Positions 33,998 to 41,190 of a stretch of DNA of 56,941 nucleotides are shown in pieces. The stretch lies in contig JACPRC010000046.1 in NCBI GenBank assembly GCA_016190175.1, positions 1 through 56,941 of the forward strand. Direction: 5' to 3'. The notes below the pieces were generated by a model. The model searched no databases, was not told the DNA's origin, and was given only the letters and a program-made list of their open reading frames with translations. Position numbers and translations under genes: made by a program. Every line of letters starts with the position of its first letter. Position 1 is the stretch's first letter. The stretch comes from Planctomycetota bacterium (GTDB lineage Bacteria; Planctomycetota; MHYJ01; JACPRB01).

Positions 33998-36403
33998 TCA
34001 CCGCCTCGGGTACCCCAGGAGCGCGAACATCGCCGGGAGCGTCGTGAGCGACGCGACGATGCCCATGAGCACCGCCAGGCCCGTGAAGAGCCCGAAGTAG
34101 ACCGTCGGGACGAAACGGGACAGGACGAGCACGCCGAAGCCGCAGAAGACGATCCCGCCGCCGATCGCGATCGCGCGGCCGATGGTCGCGTGCGCCCGCC
34201 GGATCGCCTCCTCGCGCGACGGCGCGCCCGCCAGCTCGCGGCGGAACCGCACCGTGTACTGGATCGCGGGATCGATCCCGACGCCCATCGCGACCGACGC
34301 GATCATCGTCGTCACCATGTCGAGCGGGATGCGCGCGAATCCCATCGTCCCCAGCACGACGAGGACGGGCAGCACCTGCGGCAGGAGGACGAGCAGGGCG
34401 AGGAACGGGTTCCGGAAGAGGACCACGAGCATGAGGTAGATCGAGACGAGCACGATAAGGAAGGTGTCCTTCTGGCTCTTGACGAGGCTCTGGAGCATGT
34501 TCGAATAGAGGACGAAGACGCCGGTCGGGCGCTTCTCGGTCAGCCCGGCCAGCTCCGGCCGCGAGTCGAGGTGGGCGCGGAGCCCCGCGAGGATCCGCTT
34601 GCGGTTCAGGGTCGGGGCCGTCTCGCGCATCCGCACGAGGACGCGCGTGGTCGTGAAGTCGGCGTTGCAGTACTCCCGCGCGAGGCCTCGCCCGCTCTTC
34701 GACTGCAGCAGGAGCGACAGGAGCATCTCCTCGGAGGCCTTCGGCGCCGCCTTGTGGAACTCGTCCACGAGCGTCGCGAGGGAGCGCGTGTTGCCGGTCT
34801 CGGGCACGCCGCGGAAGAACGCCTCCGCCGCTCGGATCGCCGCAAGCCCCTGCTTCGTCTTGAAGAAGCCGGGCCGGTCCGACCGGAGCATGATCTCCAT
34901 GGGCGTCGTGCCGCCCATGCGCGTGTCGATGTACTCCAGGCCGCGGTAGACCTCGCTGTCCTTGCGGAAGTAGTCGATGAACTTCGTCTCGACGTCCAGC
35001 TTCGTCGCGCCCCAGATCGCCACGGCGAGGATCGCGAGGCTGACGGCGACGACCGTCCGGGGCGCCCCCAGCGCCACGCCCGCGAGGCGGTGGAGGGGCC
35101 CTCTCGTCCTCGGCGGGCGCGCCGCGAGCGGGCGGAGCGGGTGGACCGCGGACGGGAGGAACAGGAATACCGATCCGAGACCGACGGCCATCCCGACCGT
35201 CATCATGAGCCCGAACGTGCGCACCGGGCTGATCCCGCTCGTCATGAGCGACGCGGTCCCGGCCATCGTCGTCGTGGCGCTGTAGAAGCAGGGCGTCCAG
35301 ATGTCCCCGGCCGAGCGCGCCACCGTGAGCCGCGCATCCTCGGCCGGATCGGCCGCGCGCCGCTCGCGGTACCGCTCCACGAAGTAGACGGTGTACGGAA
35401 GCATGAGGACGAAGAGGAGCACCGGCATGTTCGACGTGATCACGGTGATCCGCTTCCCGAGAAGCGCCATCGTCCCGAGGACGAGGACGACCGGCAGGAC
35501 GCACGCCACGATCGGGAGCGCCGTCCACCGGACCTTCCGGAAGACGGCGGCGAATCCGAGGAAGAACACCGCGACCGCGGCGATCCCGAACGTCCGGAGG
35601 TCCGACTCCACGTGCTCGACGAGGTTCACGTTGACGACGGGGAGGCCCGAGAGGCGGACCGGATCGCGGAAGCGGGGCTGCCAGGCGCGGCAGACCTCGC
35701 GGATCGCGCGGATCAGCGCCGTGCGCCTCTCGCGAAGCTCCTTGATCGCGCGCTCGTAGCCCGGCCGGATCGCGTCGATCTTCCGCTTCGTCTCCGCCGT
35801 CGCGGGCTCGCCGTGGAGCCGGTTCCACTCCGGCTCGAGGCGCCGCAGGTCGTCGGACACGAGCAGGTAGACGAGGACCGAGAGGTTTCTCCCGTCCTCG
35901 GAAATCAGGTTGCCGAGCGCCTGCGTGTGGCCGCCGAGCGGGACGGGTCCCTGCGCGAAGCCGGCGTGGTCCGCGGGGCGCCGGGTCCGCGCGAGCCCGA
36001 GCAGCTCGTCCTTCGCGCGGTCGATGCGCGCCCCGGAGCGCAGGTCCGGGAACTCCAGCTTGAAGAGGTTGAGCGGCCGGTTGCGCACGAGAGGAAGGGT
36101 GTTGATCGCGACGACCTTCTCGACGTCGGGGATCCTCCCGAGCGCGGCGGTGAAGTCGTTGAGGAGCGCGATCCCCTCCTTCGAGAACCACTCGTCGCTG
36201 CGCACGCAGACGATCGTGTACTCGTCGTACTCCCACTCCGCGCGCGTGAGGTTGTAGTAGTGCAGGTCCGGGTCGTCGTCGTTGAGGAGGATGTTCGTCC
36301 CGGCGTCCACCGTGAGGCGGCGGAGGGAGGCGGCGCAGAACGCGCCGGCGCCCAGGAAGAGGAGGAGGAAGGCGGGCCAGCCGCGGGCGATGAGGGACTT
36401 CAC
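33998..36403 (-). CDS. RND/MMPL-superfamily exporter
   Basis: 801 residues, two halves each with one membrane helix, a large external domain and a bundle of about five helices. First half: GWPAFLLLFLGAGAFCAASL, then TFGIAAVAVFFLGFAAV, VLPVVLVLGTMALLG and LFVLMLPYTVYFVERYRE. Second half: TVVAVSLAILAVAIWG, DTFLIVLVSIYLMLVVLF and MIASVAMGVGIDPAIQYTVR. The GxxxD-type helix-4 acids in PYTVYFVE and GVGIDPAI fit proton-driven RND pumps of the MMPL/HpnN group, which move lipids or hydrophobic molecules. The start GTG 36403 follows GGAGGAG and lies at the end of a 97-bp inverted-repeat element. It is the last gene of an operon with DUF192 lipoproteins. Confidence 0.85.
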   Translation of the reverse strand: MKSLIARGWPAFLLLFLGAGAFCAASLRRLTVDAGTNILLNDDDPDLHYYNLTRAEWEYDEYTIVCVRSDEWFSKEGIALLNDFTAALGRIPDVEKVVAINTLPLVRNRPLNLFKLEFPDLRSGARIDRAKDELLGLARTRRPADHAGFAQGPVPLGGHTQALGNLISEDGRNLSVLVYLLVSDDLRRLEPEWNRLHGEPATAETKRKIDAIRPGYERAIKELRERRTALIRAIREVCRAWQPRFRDPVRLSGLPVVNVNLVEHVESDLRTFGIAAVAVFFLGFAAVFRKVRWTALPIVACVLPVVLVLGTMALLGKRITVITSNMPVLLFVLMLPYTVYFVERYRERRAADPAEDARLTVARSAGDIWTPCFYSATTTMAGTASLMTSGISPVRTFGLMMTVGMAVGLGSVFLFLPSAVHPLRPLAARPPRTRGPLHRLAGVALGAPRTVVAVSLAILAVAIWGATKLDVETKFIDYFRKDSEVYRGLEYIDTRMGGTTPMEIMLRSDRPGFFKTKQGLAAIRAAEAFFRGVPETGNTRSLATLVDEFHKAAPKASEEMLLSLLLQSKSGRGLAREYCNADFTTTRVLVRMRETAPTLNRKRILAGLRAHLDSRPELAGLTEKRPTGVFVLYSNMLQSLVKSQKDTFLIVLVSIYLMLVVLFRNPFLALLVLLPQVLPVLVVLGTMGFARIPLDMVTTMIASVAMGVGIDPAIQYTVRFRRELAGAPSREEAIRRAHATIGRAIAIGGGIVFCGFGVLVLSRFVPTVYFGLFTGLAVLMGIVASLTTLPAMFALLGYPRR

Positions 36404-36499
36404 CCCGTCAGACTCCTCCGGAAGCCCCCGCCTCCGTGTCTTCTCCCCATGCCGCTCTCCCGAAGGGCGCGCCCGCAAATGCGTCGGAGTCCGACGGGG
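36403..36499 (-). repeat. 97-bp inverted-repeat element, copy 2
   Basis: Arms CCCCGTCAGACTCC (36403-36416) and GGAGTCCGACGGGG (36486-36499) differ at one position and enclose exactly 69 nt, as in copy 1 at 18554-18650. On the minus strand the element begins one base after the stop codon of the upstream gene and ends at the GTG of the RND gene, for which it supplies the GGAG ribosome-binding site. Confidence 0.75.
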
Positions 36500-36500
36500 T

Positions 36501-36926
36501 TCACTCGATGAGCTTCTTGAGTTCCGGGTTCACCATCTTGTACTCGCTCGTGACCACCTGGCGGTCGCAGCCCGCGCGGCGGATCTCGCGGCGGACGATC
36601 CGCGCGCGGTCCACCTCCTTGCGGTCCTGCTCGTCGCACTTCTGGAAGACGAAGACGGCGACCGAGCGCATCTGCGATTCCAGCCTCTCCGGATCCGCCA
36701 GCGGCTCCTCCGTGTCGTACGCGACGATGATCGTCTCGCGGCCGTCCTCCTTCTGCCGGTCGACCCGGACGGCGTCGAAGCGGAAGGACTCGCGGATCTC
36801 GTTGGAGAGCCGGGCGCGGTTCCCGGCCGGCGTCTCCTTGAGGCGGTCCAGCATCAGGAGCATCATCGCCGCGATCATGGAGAACGCGATGACGCCGAGG
36901 ATCAGGATGGTCCACGAGGATCTCAT
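36501..36926 (-). CDS. Single-pass membrane protein of unknown function
   Basis: 141 residues. One N-terminal helix (WTILILGVIAFSMIAAMMLLM) anchors a charged soluble domain (FRFDAVRVDRQKEDGRETII, then RSVAVFVFQKCDEQDRKEVD, RRAGCDRQVVTSEYKMVNPE). No family is recognised. The ATG overlaps the stop of the DUF192 gene (ATGA), and the RND exporter follows through the 97-bp element, so it is a middle gene of that operon. A role as accessory protein of the exporter is inferred from position only. Confidence 0.7.
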   Translation of the reverse strand: MRSSWTILILGVIAFSMIAAMMLLMLDRLKETPAGNRARLSNEIRESFRFDAVRVDRQKEDGRETIIVAYDTEEPLADPERLESQMRSVAVFVFQKCDEQDRKEVDRARIVRREIRRAGCDRQVVTSEYKMVNPELKKLIE

Positions 36927-37723
36927 GGGACCGGCTCGAAGAGCACCTTTCCGACCGGACGGCCCGAGGCGTCGGTCAACCCATGGGAGCGGAACCAGCC
37001 GAGATTGAGCTCGAGGACGTACACCGCGGGCTCCTCGGACCTCGCTCGATCGCCCGGGTCCGTCGACGGGTCCGGATACTTTTTCATCTCGACGACGTTG
37101 ATGAGCGTCCGGTCCTCCCGGAAGAAGGCGATGTCGAGGTCGATGAGGGTGTTGCCCATCCAGAAGGACTTCATGTCCGGCCGGTCGTAGACGAAGAGCA
37201 TCCCGTCGTCCTTCGACATGCGGGGGCGGAACATGAGGCCGTGCGAGCGCTCCTCCCACGTGCGCGCCGTCTCGACGCGGACGGTGCGCGCGCCGATGCG
37301 GAGGGCCGCCTCGGGTTCGCCCGCGACCTTGATCGGCGGCAGCGACACGCGGTCCCCGGCCTTCGCGCCCGATCCGGGCGGGAGAAAGAGCGCGCGGGCC
37401 GACTCCGCCGCCGTCGTGACGCCGCCTTCCACGGGTTCGGCCTGCGTCCAGGTCTCGAGGATCTTCCCGGCGTCGTCGAGCACGAGGAGGTCGAACCGGC
37501 GGGGGATCTCGTAGTGTTGGTACCGCGCGTGGCCGTGGAGGACGAGGACGGCGTCCGAGGAGAAGTCGAGGTCCGCGAGCGCCTTGCGGCCGTCGCGGGT
37601 GGCGACCACCTTGAGCGGGTACGTGCGCCCCGCCACGACGACCGCGGGGTCGGGCGGCGGGCCGTTCTGCGGCTTCGAGGAGCAGCTTGCGGCGAGCGCG
37701 AGGACGAGGGTCGCGATTCTCAT
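36923..37723 (-). CDS. DUF192 protein, probably a lipoprotein (copy B)
   Basis: 266 residues. The N-terminus MRIATLVLALAASCSS has a lipobox-like AASC. The C-terminal half is a clear DUF192 domain: ARTWEERSHGLMFRPRM, DGMLFVYDRPDMKSFWMGNT, LIDLDIAFFREDRTLINVVE, VYVLELNLGWFRSHGL. The N-terminal half (RRFDLLVLDDAGKILETW, GGVTTAAESARALFLPPGSG, AGDRVSLP) repeats the second part of the DUF192 pattern, so the protein looks like two degenerate tandem DUF192 units. DUF192 function is unknown. It is a paralogue of the gene just upstream, which it overlaps by 4 bp (ATGA). Confidence 0.82.
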   Translation of the reverse strand: MRIATLVLALAASCSSKPQNGPPPDPAVVVAGRTYPLKVVATRDGRKALADLDFSSDAVLVLHGHARYQHYEIPRRFDLLVLDDAGKILETWTQAEPVEGGVTTAAESARALFLPPGSGAKAGDRVSLPPIKVAGEPEAALRIGARTVRVETARTWEERSHGLMFRPRMSKDDGMLFVYDRPDMKSFWMGNTLIDLDIAFFREDRTLINVVEMKKYPDPSTDPGDRARSEEPAVYVLELNLGWFRSHGLTDASGRPVGKVLFEPVP

Positions 37724-38541
37724 GATCGTACGTCCGGGGGAAGTTCGATACGGACCGTCCCGTTCGGTCGCCCGTCCTCCAGGATCATGCCGCGGGCGCG
37801 GAACCAGCCGAAGTTGGTCTCGAGGACGTACTGCGCGGGTTCGTGCGACCTCGACCGCGTCTCCGGCGGGTTCTTCGGGTCGGGGTATCTCCGGGTCTCC
37901 ACGACGTTGATGAGCGTGCCGTCGGACCGGAAGAAGGCGATGTCGAGGTCGATGGCGCAGTTCTTCATCCAGAACTCGTTTATCTCCGGCGAGGGATACG
38001 CGAAGATCATCCCGTCGTCGCGCGAGAGGCGCCGCCGGAACATGAAGCCGTGCGCCTGGTCCTCGCGTCCGACGGCCGTCCAGGCGTTCACCCCGTGGCC
38101 GTTCACCCGCAGCGCCGCCAGGAGCGGCGGCAGGTTCTCCCGCAGGGGCGCGGCCAGTTCCACGGACTCGCCCGTGCGGAGCCCGAGCCGCGCCGCCGTC
38201 CCGGCCCGAAGGAAGACCGCATGGGTCGCCTCGACCGAGGAGGTGATGCCTCCCTCCTCCGCGCCGGCCAGGGTGAGGACCTCGAGGACCTTCCCTCCGC
38301 CGTCCGTGAAGACGACGTCGTAGTTGTTGCGCGATTCGTAGTGATGGTAGTGCGCGTGGGGGTAGGCGACGACGAAGGCGCGGCCCGCGGCCGGAGGATC
38401 CCAGCGCAGGAACTCTCGGAAATGGGCGCGCGTGCGGATCATCGTCGTCTTGAACGACTCCCCCTTGATCCGGACCGTCGGCTCGGAGTCCTTGCCGCAG
38501 CAGCCGGGGAGGAAGAGCAGGAGGGGGGCGAAGCGCTTCAT
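37720..38541 (-). CDS. DUF192 protein, lipoprotein (copy A)
   Basis: 273 residues with a lipobox (LLLFLPGCCG). It is parallel to copy B throughout: an N-terminal half with YPHAHYHHYESRNNYDVVF and EEGGITSSVEATHAVFLRAG, then a standard DUF192 domain (GREDQAHGFMFRRRLSRDDG, EINEFWMKNCAIDLDIAFFR, INVVETRRYPDP, YVLETNFGWFRARGM). The two genes probably arose by duplication. The start ATG 38541 is one base after the stop of the upstream lipoprotein gene. Envelope location is inferred from the lipobox. No enzymatic motif is visible. Confidence 0.82.
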   Translation of the reverse strand: MKRFAPLLLFLPGCCGKDSEPTVRIKGESFKTTMIRTRAHFREFLRWDPPAAGRAFVVAYPHAHYHHYESRNNYDVVFTDGGGKVLEVLTLAGAEEGGITSSVEATHAVFLRAGTAARLGLRTGESVELAAPLRENLPPLLAALRVNGHGVNAWTAVGREDQAHGFMFRRRLSRDDGMIFAYPSPEINEFWMKNCAIDLDIAFFRSDGTLINVVETRRYPDPKNPPETRSRSHEPAQYVLETNFGWFRARGMILEDGRPNGTVRIELPPDVRS

Positions 38542-38542
38542 C

Positions 38543-39004
38543 TCAATCGTCGAACCCCGCGCCCTTCAGTCTCAATTGGACGAGGTACAGGATGTGGTCG
38601 CGCGCCTCGTCGTTCCCTCCCGCGTAGGCCCAGCTTGCGTCCTTTTCCGACATCGGGCTCTTCTCGTTGTCGTTGACCTCGCGCGTCGAGCGGACGCGGA
38701 GCTTGTGGCGCGGCTCCGGCCGCGAGGGAACCGGCAGGATCTCGATTTCGAGCCGCTCCCGGCGCCCCTCGCGCCAGGCGGGATAGAGGCGGACCGTCCA
38801 CTCGGTGACGATCCGGCCGGAGGCCTTGTCCTGAACGTGGAGCCGGAACCCCTTCTTCTCCAGCGTCGCGGTGACCGCGCGCCAGACTTCGTCGAACGGC
38901 TTCGCGTACGGTTGCGAATCCTTCGAGTCTCCGCCCTCGATGTTGATGGGGACGGCGCAGCCCGAGAACAGGAGCAGAACCGCAAGAAGCCCGGTCGTGC
39001 GCAT
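38543..39004 (-). CDS. Lipoprotein, BamC-like fold suspected
   Basis: 153 residues. The signal MRTTGLLAVLLLFSGCAVP ends in a lipobox (FSGC). The body begins YAKPFDEVWRAVTATLEKKG and FRLHVQDKASGRIVTEW. The pattern 'f..vw.a....l...gf.v...d...G.i.t.w' occurs in BamC/NlpB-like and related outer-membrane lipoproteins. It is the first gene of the operon that leads through two DUF192 lipoproteins and a membrane protein to the RND exporter. Similarity to BamC is structural guesswork from the pattern, not a firm assignment. Confidence 0.7.
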   Translation of the reverse strand: MRTTGLLAVLLLFSGCAVPINIEGGDSKDSQPYAKPFDEVWRAVTATLEKKGFRLHVQDKASGRIVTEWTVRLYPAWREGRRERLEIEILPVPSRPEPRHKLRVRSTREVNDNEKSPMSEKDASWAYAGGNDEARDHILYLVQLRLKGAGFDD

Positions 39005-39114
39005 GGGAGTTTCCCCGAAAGTAGCACAGTCCTTGGAGCGGCGGCCACACAAATCAAGACGGGCGGAATCGCGCCGATGCCGGACCGTTCGGGATCAAGG
39101 CGGATCGGGGCGGC

Positions 39115-40137
39115 TCACTCCCGCCGGATTCGGTGGTCGGGTCCCAACCTGCCTCCGGCCGGTCCCTGCACGCGGAGCAGGTCTCCCCGATCGCAACGGA
39201 AGAAGTCGCGCAGCTCCTCGCGGTCCCGCGTCAGGGCCTGCGCCTTCCAGAGATCCCCCTCGTGTCCGCACAGGTGGGCCCACGCACGGCCCTTGGAGCG
39301 GTGGAGATTCGAGACGAGCCGCCAGTCTGCCCCTTCGGCGAGGGTCGCGCCCTCGCGCGTGAGGACGAGATAAGAGTACTTGAGCGTCTCGTGGACGCGC
39401 CCGATGCGGTCGTCGATCTCGTTCACCCATCCCGGCGGCGACCATCCCGCGTCCTGGTGGCACCAGAGGTCCGGCATCGCGCGCATCGGGCAGCGAGCGA
39501 TGCCGAGGCAGGGGGCCGCGACCCTCCACCCGCGCTCCACGAGCCGGTCGCGCCACTCCATGAGCCGCCGGGCGCACTCCGCGGTCGGAGGCTCGACGAC
39601 GACGGCGTAGCCGCGGGGGTCGAGGCGTTCGAGCAGCGGCTCGAACCGTCCCGCATCGCCGAGCTCGACGAGGACGTTGGAGGCGAAGATGACGTCGAAC
39701 GGTCCCGGCGGCGCCTCCGCCGCGCGCTCGAACGTCGGTCCGAGGAGCGCCTCGGCCTCGTCGAGCGCCTCCTCCACGACGTCCGCGAGGACGAGGCGCG
39801 ACGCGCGCCCGCCCCAGAGCCGGAAGGCGAGCGCGGCGGTGCCGGGGCCGCAGCCGTAGTCGAGGACGCGCAGGGTGCCCCGCAGGAACGGCCCGGCGTA
39901 TCGGGCCATCTCGTCGAGGATGCGCGCGACCTTGCACGCGTTGAGCGGCAGATAGTACTCGACGTAGGCGCGGCGCAGATGCTGCTTGGAGAGATATCCC
40001 GGTTGCGTCGGCCGGCGGCCCAGGAACATGTCGGAGAGCACGGTGACCGCCTCGATCGTGTCGCTGATGTGCCGGCCGCCGCGCGCGCGGCGGTAGGTCG
40101 CCATCAGCTCCTTGAGCGCCGGGACCAGGTCGGTCAT
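39115..40137 (-). CDS. Rsm22-family rRNA methyltransferase-like protein
   Basis: 340 residues. A Rossmann methyltransferase core with VLDYGCGPGTAALAF (91-105) and FDVIFASNVLVELGD. It is followed by the family hallmark APCLGIARCPM...DLWCHQ. Four cysteines, C210-x5-C216-x9-C226-x63-C290, are placed like the iron-sulfur ligands described for the mitochondrial homologue METTL17. Rsm22 proteins act in small-subunit ribosome assembly or 16S rRNA methylation. The start ATG 40137 overlaps the stop of the upstream gene (ATGA). There is nothing unusual in length. Confidence 0.85.
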   Translation of the reverse strand: MTDLVPALKELMATYRRARGGRHISDTIEAVTVLSDMFLGRRPTQPGYLSKQHLRRAYVEYYLPLNACKVARILDEMARYAGPFLRGTLRVLDYGCGPGTAALAFRLWGGRASRLVLADVVEEALDEAEALLGPTFERAAEAPPGPFDVIFASNVLVELGDAGRFEPLLERLDPRGYAVVVEPPTAECARRLMEWRDRLVERGWRVAAPCLGIARCPMRAMPDLWCHQDAGWSPPGWVNEIDDRIGRVHETLKYSYLVLTREGATLAEGADWRLVSNLHRSKGRAWAHLCGHEGDLWKAQALTRDREELRDFFRCDRGDLLRVQGPAGGRLGPDHRIRRE

Positions 40138-40751
40138 CGCACGTTCCGGAACTGGAGGAGCTGTCCCTGGCCTTCGACGATCCACTGCCCGCTCCGGTAG
40201 CGGAAGTCCTCGACGTACTCGATGCGGTCCGGCTTCCCGTCCGTGCGCTCCAGAAGGAACGCGGAGCGGCATCGGGACACGACGTCGGCGCCGACGCGCT
40301 CGAGGCGGAAGACGAACGGCTTGCCCTCCATCGTGACCGTGGCCGTCATCCGGAACCGGTCGGCGAGCGTGCGCGCGACGCGCTCGCTCACGCCCTTGGC
40401 GAAGCCCTCCTGCTCCACGGCCTTTCGGAAGTGCTCGACGAGGTCGCACTCGATCGCCCAGCCCGAGTTCGTGCGCCGGAGCTCGTAGAAGCGCGGCTCG
40501 ACTTCCGCGCCGAGCTTGACCGGCACGTGCGCCAGCGCCGTGTCCGCGTTCTTGCGGAGGATCTCGATGGAGCCGACGGTGAAGTCGCGCCCCTCGACCT
40601 TGCCCTCGGCGGTCATGCGGGAGCGGGTGTAGTCGAGCAGGAGGCGGCGGATGGCGTCCTCGTCGCGCTCCTGGACGAACCAGAGGACGGAGAGGACGGC
40701 GCCGCCGACGATGAGGACCATGAGAACGGGCAACACGGACTTCAGGTTCAT
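40134..40751 (-). CDS. Membrane-anchored protein of unknown function
   Basis: 205 residues. One N-terminal helix (VLPVLMVLIVGGAVLSVLWF) is followed by an extracytoplasmic domain with EDAIRRLLLDYTRSRMTAEG, FTVGSIEILRKNADTALAHV and EYVEDFRYRSGQWIVEGQGQ. The layout (anchor plus a nuclear transport factor 2-like or small beta domain) recalls many envelope proteins, but no family is assigned. It is translationally coupled to the Rsm22 gene. It ends the host side of the region before tRNA-Gly and the island. Confidence 0.68.
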   Translation of the reverse strand: MNLKSVLPVLMVLIVGGAVLSVLWFVQERDEDAIRRLLLDYTRSRMTAEGKVEGRDFTVGSIEILRKNADTALAHVPVKLGAEVEPRFYELRRTNSGWAIECDLVEHFRKAVEQEGFAKGVSERVARTLADRFRMTATVTMEGKPFVFRLERVGADVVSRCRSAFLLERTDGKPDRIEYVEDFRYRSGQWIVEGQGQLLQFRNVR

Positions 40752-40791
40752 CCCGGGTCATGATAGCTCGCCGCGGGGCGCGGCGAAAGTC

Positions 40792-40820
40792 TTGCTCCTC
40801 GGGGCGGGGGGGATTATCCT
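40792..40820 (+). promoter_or_regulatory. tRNA-Gly promoter
   Basis: TTGCTC (40792-40797), 17-bp spacer, TATCCT (40815-40820), 19 bases before the tRNA 5' end. Confidence 0.55.
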
Positions 40821-40839
40821 ATGCGTCACCGGAGCGCAT

Positions 40840-40911
40840 GCGGGCGTAATTCAGTGGCAGAATGCCACCTTCCCAAGGTGGACGTCGCCGGTTCGAATCC
40901 GGTCGCCCGCT
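40840..40911 (+). tRNA. tRNA-Gly (CCC)
   Basis: Acceptor GCGGGCG/CGCCCGC, D stem ATTC/GAAT, anticodon stem CCACC/GGTGG around TTCCCAA (anticodon CCC), T stem GCCGG/CCGGT with TTCGAAT, discriminator T, CCA not encoded. The 3' 45 bases are repeated at 52005-52049, marking it as the integration site of the downstream island. Confidence 0.97.
40867..40911 (+). repeat. attL-like 45-bp direct repeat
   Basis: From the anticodon stem to the discriminator base of tRNA-Gly. Identical over 45 bp to 52005-52049 in the same orientation. It is the left border of the island and keeps the tRNA intact. Confidence 0.92.
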
Positions 40912-40943
40912 CTCTCAACTCCTTGGCCCCGAACGGGCCCCGA

Positions 40944-41014
40944 GCGGATCGGCGTGACGTCGCACGGGTGGACATCAACCTGCTGTGACGTGGGTGTGAC
41001 GTGAACTGACGTCA
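40944..41014 (+). promoter_or_regulatory. Left arm-site-like GTGACG cluster
   Basis: GTGACG occurs at 40944-40949, 40985-40990 and 40996-41001. The last two are spaced 11 bp start to start, one helical turn. The palindrome TGACGTCA follows at 41007-41014. A matching 11-bp-spaced pair lies at the other end of the island. Confidence 0.6.
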
Positions 41015-41130
41015 ACCCGCCGCGTCAACCTTGGTCATGTAGAGAGCCTCCGCGCCTTTTTCTCGAAGGTGGCTCGTGACCAAGCGCAGGTTCGCCGACT
41101 TGTGCGCTCCCCCGAGATTCCCTCCGCGTG

Positions 41131-41160
41131 TTGTCCCTATGTGGGCCCGTGGTGTATAGT
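41131..41160 (+). promoter_or_regulatory. Island operon promoter
   Basis: TTGTCC (41131-41136), 18-bp spacer, TATAGT (41155-41160), about 30 bases before the methyltransferase GTG with its own AAGGAGGG site. Confidence 0.6.
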
Positions 41161-41190
41161 CTTCGGAACCGCATCGAAGGAGGGAACCGC

